From contig JAFAEX010000114.1 in NCBI GenBank assembly GCA_023423795.1, forward strand, positions 1 to 20,716: 20,716 bases of DNA, in the 5' to 3' direction. Source of the stretch: Chloroflexota bacterium (GTDB lineage Bacteria > Chloroflexota > Chloroflexia > Thermomicrobiales > UBA6265). This document shows, in pieces, positions 12,828-18,294 of the stretch (positions are counted from its first letter, which is position 1; each line of letters starts with the position of its first letter). The notes under the pieces are model-generated. The model saw only the letters and a list, made by a program, of their open reading frames with translations. It was not told where the DNA came from and did no database searches. The position numbers were made by a program, and so were the translations under genes.

Positions 12828-15323
12828 TCAACCCGGGCTGGCCGGGTCCGTCGGGTCGGATCCGGCGACGACCTCGTCGCCGTCGCCGATGCCGTCGCCG
12901 TCGGTGTCCCACATCAGTGGGTCGGTGCCGGTGGAGGAGCCGGGTTCGAAGCCGACTTCGGCGAAGTCGCTCAGGCCGTCGCCATCGGTATCCGGCAACG
13001 CCGGATCGGTGCCGAGCCGCGCTTCCTCGCCATCGGTCAGCATGTCGCCGTCGGTGTCCAGCGCCGAGGGGTCGAGCGGGAAACTCGCCGGATCGGTCGG
13101 ATCGGCGCCCTCGACGAGTTCGTGGTTATCTCCGAATCCGTCGCCGTCGGTGTCCCAGTTCGTCGGATCGGTCCACGGCCCGGCTTCGGCGACCTCGGCG
13201 CCGTCGAGCCGCCCGTCGCCGTCGGTATCGGGGTTGGCGGGGTCCGTGCCGATCTCGACCTCGCGGCCGTCGGTCAGGCCGTCGCCGTCGGTGTCGGGGC
13301 CGCCCGGCGGCGGGTCGGCGCCCACGTAGACGATCGCCAGCACGGCGTTCGGCGTGGCCCCGTCGAGAATCACTGTCCAGCCGGTATCCGATGCGCCGGC
13401 GCTGCCGCGCACGTCCGAGAGTTCGTATCCCGCCGGCGCGGCGATCCCGCTCGTCCGGAGGTGGTAGGTCCCGAGCGGCACGCCGCCCGCTTCGCCCCAG
13501 ACCCAACTCACGCCGTGGATGCGCACCGGAACGTCGCTGCTGGCGTCCGTGGCCAGCCGCACCGGTCCCTCGATGACCACCCCGGTGGCGTCGCCGAAGA
13601 CGCACTCCGCGTACGGATCGACCGGCGGCACGGCGCAATGGTGGACGCTGACGGCGATGCTGCCATCGACTTCGCCGCGCAGGTCCTCGGGGATCACGTA
13701 CCACGCGCAACTCACCGCCGCGCCGCGCCGCACCTCGAACGATCCGCCGGGAATGCCGCTGCTCGTCGGCTGGACCAGAATCGGGCCGTCCGCGTCGAAG
13801 CAGGCCACCGTTTGGGTAGCAAACTCGCCTGGCACCCCGCCGGTGAGGGCGTAGACGCCCGCGCGCAGGCCGAGGAAGTTCGCCGCCCCGGCAGCATCCG
13901 TGGTCCGCTCGCGGGCGATCTCTGACGACGGGACGAGCAGCCGGAACCCGATCCCGGCCAGCGGCTCCCGGCAATCCCGCCCGTGGTTGCCGCCGTCGTA
14001 GGCGACCGGGCAGGCGTAGGCATGGACCGTGACCGACGCGACGTCGGCAACCGGCGTGGCCGGCGGAACCACCGTCGGCGCTGCGGTCGGGGTCACAATC
14101 GGAGACGAGCGTGGCGCCCGCGTCGCCGGAGGAGCAGCCGGCCCAGCATCCCGACCGCGGGCGCGGTAGGCGACGACGCTGCCGGCCGTTCCGGGAGCGG
14201 CATCGTCCCAGGCGACGAGGACGAGCCGACCGGCGGTCCCGATCGCGATTGGCTGGGCGTCCGATGGTGCAGGCAGCACCCCGACGATCTTGCCCGTGGC
14301 GCGGTCGAGCAGCACAGGGGTGCGCGGACTGCTGCCGAGCACCGCCAGCACGTCGCCGGCCACGACCGGCCCCTGCCCGGCCCCGCCCGCGATCTCGGTC
14401 TTCCAGACGACGTTGCCGGTCGCCGCGTCGAGCGCGACCACCCCGGGCCGCGGCGGCGTCGGAGGCGTCTGGCTGTTGGAGCCGATGCCCATGCCGACGT
14501 AGACCACGTCGCCCGCGACAACCGGCGGATCGACGCTCCAGACGGTCGGCCCGGGGTCGTAGCGCCAAACCTCCCGGCCCGCCGGATCGATGGCGACGAG
14601 GTCGCCGGTGGCCTGGGACATCGCGTAGAACAGGTCCCGCCCGGTGGCACGCACGCCGAGCCGGTCGGCTGGGTCGGATTGCCACAGCCGGGTTCCGGTC
14701 ACGGCGTCGAAACCGCGCACGACCGCCGCCGACGTCGCACCATCGACCCCGGTGACGGCGACGACGTGGCCCGCCGCCACCGGCGCGCCGAACGCGCCCG
14801 CGCCGAGGTCGGCCCGCCAGCGCTCCCGCCCGGTCGCCGGATCGAGCGCGACGAGCGCCCCGGCCTGTCCGGCACGGACGCTGGCGTACACGTTCTCGGT
14901 GAAGGAGAGCGGCGAGCCCGAAACCTCGCCCAGACCGGCCACGGTCCAGCGCGCCGACCCGTCGTCGGCAGCCAGCGCGGTCATGGCTCCGGCGTGGTCG
15001 GCGACGACCAGCAGGTCGCCGGCCAGCACCGGTCCCGAGGACCCCGGTGCCTCGGTCTCGAACGCCCAGCGGACCCGACCGTCGCGCTCATCGACGGCGC
15101 GCACCCCGGCGCCGTCCGCGAGGTAGACCGTGCCGTGCGCCGTGGTGAACGCGAGCGGCCCGCCACCGTCGTACCCGATGCGCCACGCCTCGGCCCACCG
15201 CGCGGGCTGGGCAGCGCCGGAAAAGGCGGCCTGCCCGAACCCGAGCGCCAAGAGGAGCGCCGCGAGCAGCCAGGCAAGCCCGATCCTGATCCATCCGCCG
15301 GTGGCCAATTGCACGACGCGCAT
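12828..15323 (-). CDS. Exported PQQ-type beta-propeller protein with DTDGDG calcium-binding repeats
   Basis: The product is 831 aa with a hydrophobic export segment at about 11-36 and no visible cleavage-site cysteine. Residues about 45-390 carry seven blade motifs of the form (A/L)xD..tG...W, such as AVDERDGRVRW, ALDPATGRERW and ALDAATGNVVW. A Pro/Thr linker lies at about 395-428. A Cys-containing region of two segments follows (HAYACPVAYDGG at 434-445; VHHCAVPP at 560-567), apparently SpaA/transthyretin-like. Six thrombospondin type-3-like DTDGDG(L/R/F/M/I)xDG repeats (677-815) end the protein; such repeats bind Ca2+. No LPXTG or PEP-CTERM tail is seen. The ATG at 15323 has GGGGAGG eight bases upstream; longer frames lack this. 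Catalytic propeller residues cannot be assigned, so it may be structural or adhesive. Confidence 0.85.
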   Translation of the reverse strand: MRVVQLATGGWIRIGLAWLLAALLLALGFGQAAFSGAAQPARWAEAWRIGYDGGGPLAFTTAHGTVYLADGAGVRAVDERDGRVRWAFETEAPGSSGPVLAGDLLVVADHAGAMTALAADDGSARWTVAGLGEVSGSPLSFTENVYASVRAGQAGALVALDPATGRERWRADLGAGAFGAPVAAGHVVAVTGVDGATSAAVVRGFDAVTGTRLWQSDPADRLGVRATGRDLFYAMSQATGDLVAIDPAGREVWRYDPGPTVWSVDPPVVAGDVVYVGMGIGSNSQTPPTPPRPGVVALDAATGNVVWKTEIAGGAGQGPVVAGDVLAVLGSSPRTPVLLDRATGKIVGVLPAPSDAQPIAIGTAGRLVLVAWDDAAPGTAGSVVAYRARGRDAGPAAPPATRAPRSSPIVTPTAAPTVVPPATPVADVASVTVHAYACPVAYDGGNHGRDCREPLAGIGFRLLVPSSEIARERTTDAAGAANFLGLRAGVYALTGGVPGEFATQTVACFDADGPILVQPTSSGIPGGSFEVRRGAAVSCAWYVIPEDLRGEVDGSIAVSVHHCAVPPVDPYAECVFGDATGVVIEGPVRLATDASSDVPVRIHGVSWVWGEAGGVPLGTYHLRTSGIAAPAGYELSDVRGSAGASDTGWTVILDGATPNAVLAIVYVGADPPPGGPDTDGDGLTDGREVEIGTDPANPDTDGDGRLDGAEVAEAGPWTDPTNWDTDGDGFGDNHELVEGADPTDPASFPLDPSALDTDGDMLTDGEEARLGTDPALPDTDGDGLSDFAEVGFEPGSSTGTDPLMWDTDGDGIGDGDEVVAGSDPTDPASPG
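12893..13297. repeat. Six-copy coding repeat for DTDGD calcium-binding motifs
   Basis: Copies of GTCGCC(G/A)TCGGT(G/A)TC recur about every 75-95 bases, near 12893, 12978, 13044, 13139, 13216 and 13281. They encode the DTDGD cores on the minus strand. Near-identity at the DNA level suggests recent amplification or gene conversion, though the motif and the GC-rich codon bias explain part of it. Confidence 0.7.
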
Positions 15324-15392
15324 GTGGCGGACCTCCCCTGCTCCCGGACGATGCGACCGCGGCCCCGGCGCCAACGCGCCGGGATGCGGAAT

Positions 15393-15428
15393 GCCCGCGG
15401 CGCGTGCGAACCGGCACGCGCCGCGGGC
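15393..15428 (-). terminator. Perfect 15-bp hairpin after the cupredoxin-like gene
   Basis: GCCCGCGGCGCGTGC (15393-15407) is exactly complementary to 15414-15428 around a 6-base loop. It lies 14 bases past the stop of the gene ending at 15442 on the transcribed strand, followed only by ATTCC. Its position makes a terminator or attenuator before the propeller gene likely. Confidence 0.65.
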
Positions 15429-15441
15429 TGCGTCACCCGCG

Positions 15442-16380
15442 CTATTCGACCGCGAAGACCGAGACCATGCCTTCCATCACGTGCGGATGGCCGGTGGCGG
15501 GATCGACGATGAAGCAGATCGCCGCGTAGGTGCCGGGTTCGAAGTCGAACTCGGCCCAGGTGGTGATGCCGCCGGTCTGCATGCCGACGTAGCCGGCCGG
15601 CATCGAATGGGCGAACGCGCCGTCCGGCGCGGGCTCGGCGCCGGTCATCATCGCGCCGGTTTCCTCGACGATCTGCTCTGCGGTCGTGCCCTCCGGCACC
15701 CGCATCATCACGACGTGGTGGGCCTGCAGCGTGCCGGTGTTGGCGACTTCCCAGACCTGCGGCCCGGCCGGCAGCGGCGACGGGGCGACGAGGTACGTCA
15801 GTTCGTCGGTCATCTCCAGCCGCACCGCCGCCTCGGGCGCGGGCTTGCGGGCGGCGGCGGTCGCCTCCGGCCCCGACGCCGGGCGGGCGACGGTGAGGAT
15901 CGTGCTGCTGTAGGCGGGCTCGGCCTCCATCTCCCCGTCGCCGCGCCAAGTGGCGGCGATGTGATATTCGCCCGGCTCCAGGTCCACGACGAACGATTCC
16001 GGCTCGCCCGGCTCCATCGCCTCGACGCCGCCGGCGTAGACCCAGCCGGGCAGGGCGACGTCCTCGGAAACGGCGGCCGGGATGCTGGCGACGACCTCGT
16101 TCGCGGCCATCTCCGCCGGCGGTTGCAGCAGCGTGAGCCCGGCGAGGTTCGGCCCCTCCGGCACGAGGGTGAACATGACGTGGCCGGCAGGCAGCGCGGC
16201 CGGGGCTTCCAGCCCGTCCAGCCCGACCACGATCTCGATTTCGGGAAGGCCAAGCGCGTCGAGCGTGCGGGCCGGCTCCCCGGTCGTCGCGGCGAAGGCG
16301 GCCGGCCCGACGGCGGCCGAGGCGAGCAGGGCGGCCACGGCCAGGACGGCGCGGTGACGAGTAGTTTGGGCAACGCTCAC
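15442..16380 (-). CDS. Exported protein with two tandem cupredoxin-like domains
   Basis: The 312-aa protein has a clear signal peptide (1-30, ending GPAAFA before AT). The mature part looks like an internal duplication. Domain 1 (about 46-165) has LPAGHVMFTLVPEG and FVVDLEPGEYHIAATW. Domain 2 (about 185-310) has LPAGPQVWEVANTG and FDFEPGTYAAICFI. Only domain 2 carries a set fitting a type-1 copper site: His221/His222, Cys289, His298 or His300, and Met302 or Met305 (TGHPHVMEGM). Domain 1 lacks Cys and His at the matching ends, suggesting loss of copper. The GTG start at 16380 has AAAGGA seven bases upstream. It lies between a secreted Cys-rich gene and the propeller gene on the same strand. 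A non-redox role for the whole protein is possible. Confidence 0.75.
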   Translation of the reverse strand: MSVAQTTRHRAVLAVAALLASAAVGPAAFAATTGEPARTLDALGLPEIEIVVGLDGLEAPAALPAGHVMFTLVPEGPNLAGLTLLQPPAEMAANEVVASIPAAVSEDVALPGWVYAGGVEAMEPGEPESFVVDLEPGEYHIAATWRGDGEMEAEPAYSSTILTVARPASGPEATAAARKPAPEAAVRLEMTDELTYLVAPSPLPAGPQVWEVANTGTLQAHHVVMMRVPEGTTAEQIVEETGAMMTGAEPAPDGAFAHSMPAGYVGMQTGGITTWAEFDFEPGTYAAICFIVDPATGHPHVMEGMVSVFAVE

Positions 16381-16498
16381 TGACGAGTCCTTTCATCGAT
16401 GGCGCACTGCGCGCCGTTTCGCCGCACGCCACTCGATCCGGCACGCGTTCGATCGCGATGGGTTGGGCGGGCATGGATGGCGACCTTCGGCCGATCCG

Positions 16499-17305
16499 TC
16501 AGCAGCGGTCCGGCCAGCGGCACTGCTGCCCGGAGCCTTCGCCGGTGCAGCAGAGGTAGGCCGTGCCCGACCGGCCGCAGTACTCGCCGGCCCCGGTGTT
16601 GCAGCACAGGTAGGCGTAGCCGCACGTGGAAACGCAGGCGCCGTTGCGGCACATCTCGCCCTTGGCGCAGGTGTTTCCGCAGCCGCCGCAGTTGGCCGGG
16701 TCGTTGTCGGTCTCGATGCAGCGTCCGCCGCAAACCGCCTTGCCGAGCAGCGTGTCGCAGCAGCCATCCTCGCTGCACGCTTCACCGGCGAGGGCGTTGC
16801 AGCAACCGCCCGGGCCGGTTGGGCAGGCGGCGTAACCAGGGCAGCACTGGCCGGATTCCTTTTCCAGGCACGAGCCGTCGCCGCAGGCGTGGTGGGTTTC
16901 GGTGCAGCAGGCGTCCCTGGCGATGCAGCCGCCGCCGCACTCCTGCTCGTCCGGGCAGCACCCCTCGGCGATGCAGGCGTTGCCGCAGTCGTGCATGCCG
17001 GCCGGGCAGGCGCAGCCGCAGGTGGCGCGGTCGCGGACCTTGCCGTCCGGGCAGGCGTTGCGGCAGCGGCCACCGCAGCGCTCCTGCCCGGGTTTGCAGG
17101 CGCGGCCGTTGTTCTTCGCGTTCCGGCGCTTGTTCCTTCGCTTCGCCTTGCGCCGAGCCTTGTTGCCCTTCTGCTTCGCGTCCACGTCCGGCGTCCCGGA
17201 GACGAGCACGGCCAGCAGCCCGGCGAGGAGCGACCCGATCGCCCCCTTGCGGCTGGTGGCACGCGACATCGCCCGCGACAGGGCGTCGAACCGCAGATCC
17301 TCCAT
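16499..17305 (-). CDS. Secreted Cys-rich protein (40 Cys), Stig1-like motif
   Basis: The product is 268 aa. The N terminus MEDLRFDALSRAMSRATSRK, then GAIGSLLAGLLAVLVSG, resembles a Tat-like leader with RK in place of RR at 19-20. It is followed by a very basic segment (about 44-64, KARRKAKRRNKRRN). From residue 70 to the end there are 40 cysteines in about 200 residues, many as CC pairs and CGG.C units. DPANCGGCGNTCAKGEMC resembles Stig1-type repeats. Similar leader-basic-Cys-rich proteins are, from memory, common in Thermomicrobia-type Chloroflexi; their role is unknown. The ATG at 17305 is preceded by GGAGGG; the frame upstream is open but unconserved-looking. Disulphide-stabilised surface protein is an inference. 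Confidence 0.78.
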   Translation of the reverse strand: MEDLRFDALSRAMSRATSRKGAIGSLLAGLLAVLVSGTPDVDAKQKGNKARRKAKRRNKRRNAKNNGRACKPGQERCGGRCRNACPDGKVRDRATCGCACPAGMHDCGNACIAEGCCPDEQECGGGCIARDACCTETHHACGDGSCLEKESGQCCPGYAACPTGPGGCCNALAGEACSEDGCCDTLLGKAVCGGRCIETDNDPANCGGCGNTCAKGEMCRNGACVSTCGYAYLCCNTGAGEYCGRSGTAYLCCTGEGSGQQCRWPDRC

Positions 17306-17649
17306 GGTCCCTCCGAGCCTCCTTTCCGGCAGGTCGTGGTTGCGGCGGGTGCCCGGCGAGGCGTCCGCCGATCCCGCCGGGTGAGGCCGACGAGTTCGGC
17401 GCGGCACGGAAACGGCCGGGCCCGGGCGGGGCTGCGCCCGTGGCCGACGCGGGCAGCGGTAACGGTGGCGGGGAGGCCCGGAAGAGGGTTTGGGCCGCCC
17501 CACCACTGACGCGCAGGTTAGGAGGCTCGGCTTCCACGAACCTTCCAGCCGACACTGGCAGGAAGAGGTTTGCTGGAAGACGAGAGCGATGGGCGCGGAC
17601 GGTGTACGCGCCCTGCTCCCGGCGGGCCTGTTGCCGGCGGCACGGGCGC

Positions 17650-17803
17650 GATAATCGCGGTTGCCTTGTTGATGCAAGCGCCACCCGTACCCAGCCCCGG
17701 AGGGGCTTCGTTCCCAGAGCCCGGGGATGATGGCAGTTGCCCAGAATAGGGCGGCCACCGCCCGTGCCCAGCCCGGAGAGGCTTCGTTTTCGTAGCCCGG
17801 GGT
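17650..17803. repeat. Tandem 76-77-bp imperfect repeat, two units plus partial third
   Basis: Unit 1 (from about 17650) and unit 2 (from about 17727) both run (A)T.ATcGCgGTTGCC ... GCCACC..CCGT(A/G)CCCAGCCC(C)GGAG(A/G)GGCTTCGTT ... AGCCCGGGG. A third start, TATGGCGGTGGCC, follows at about 17805. The core AGCCCGGGG lies at 17718-17726 and 17794-17802. The same core occurs in the dispersed copies at 9411-9451 and 9478-9528. Confidence 0.75.
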
Positions 17804-17860
17804 TTATGGCGGTGGCCAAAAGAGTCCGGGCATCGGCGGAGCGGGCGCGGGCGATGGCCG

Positions 17861-18060
17861 GATCAATTGCGCAACCGCCATCATCGCGCCCGCTCTCGGA
17901 CCGGTATCCGCATCAATCGGGCAGCCGCCATCATCGCGTCCGCCGATGGATCGGGAGCCGGTTCAACAAGCCAACCACCATCACCCCCGGGCGGGCATGG
18001 CCAACTCCCGGATCGATGAACCCACCGCCACCGTCCCCACGCCCGGAACGTTGCGCCGCC
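17861..18060. repeat. Degenerate tandem repeat with exact 50-bp period, four units
   Basis: Units start at 17861, 17911, 17961 and 18011. Each begins like (g/c)(a/t)TCaAt, continues to a shared (C/A)(A/G)(A/C)CC(G/A)CCA(T/C)C at positions 12-23 of the unit, and all but the last end in CCG. Units 1 and 2 share GCCGCCATCATCGCG-type sequence nearly exactly. The stretch 17811-17860 may be a fifth, more diverged unit. Confidence 0.7.
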
Positions 18061-18064
18061 CCGC

Positions 18065-18110
18065 CATTTATTCGGCATTTATTCGGTCGCGGATTCCCGC
18101 GTACGTACGC
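18065..18110. repeat. AT-rich 11-bp tandem duplication and 12-bp palindrome
   Basis: CATTTATTCGG occurs twice back to back (18065-18075 and 18076-18086), with a TTTATTCG echo near 18132. GCGTACGTACGC at 18099-18110 is a perfect palindrome. This is the most AT-rich patch in the gene-free region and could hold regulatory sites. Confidence 0.6.
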
Positions 18111-18294
18111 ACCAAAACGAACGAATTCGGGTTTATTCGCGGCCTGTCCCACCCCCAGCGCCCGCACCCGTGCCGAATCCATCCACATGGCCGCCCGCGC
18201 GCCCATCGTGCCCAGCCCCGGGCATCCCGACAGCCGAATTGCGGAAGCAAAGACCCTCCGGTGCTGACGCCGGGCGACATCCTGCTCCCCGCGC

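Larger units (their letters stand above)
17306..18294. other. 989-bp gene-free, repeat-rich region
   Basis: Frames are open here only because of GC bias, and none looks like a conserved protein. The part next to the Cys-rich gene (17306-17640) includes an inverted pair CTTCCAGC (17542-17549) and GCTGGAAG (17572-17579). It is followed by the 76-77-bp tandem unit (17650-17803), the 50-bp-period repeat (17861-18060), and a relatively AT-rich patch at 18065-18140. The region is upstream of the Cys-rich gene and downstream of the NB-ARC gene, so it should contain the promoter of the former; I cannot place it with confidence. Confidence 0.6.

Noticed and set aside
10946..13576. 876-codon plus-strand frame overlapping the binding-protein gene and running into the propeller gene
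   Set aside because: It is Arg/Pro/Gly-rich in a shifted frame over two well-supported genes and is preceded by no conserved domain.
13983..15512. Long plus-strand frame opposite the propeller protein
   Set aside because: Composition is typical of antisense GC-rich DNA, while the minus strand shows seven blade motifs in frame.
17962..17985. tRNA T-arm-like GGTTCAA
   Set aside because: There is no acceptor stem, anticodon arm or D arm around it. It is part of the 50-bp repeat.
17861..18060. CRISPR array
   Set aside because: The units have a 50-bp period but are degenerate throughout, with no constant repeat, no unique spacers and no cas genes.
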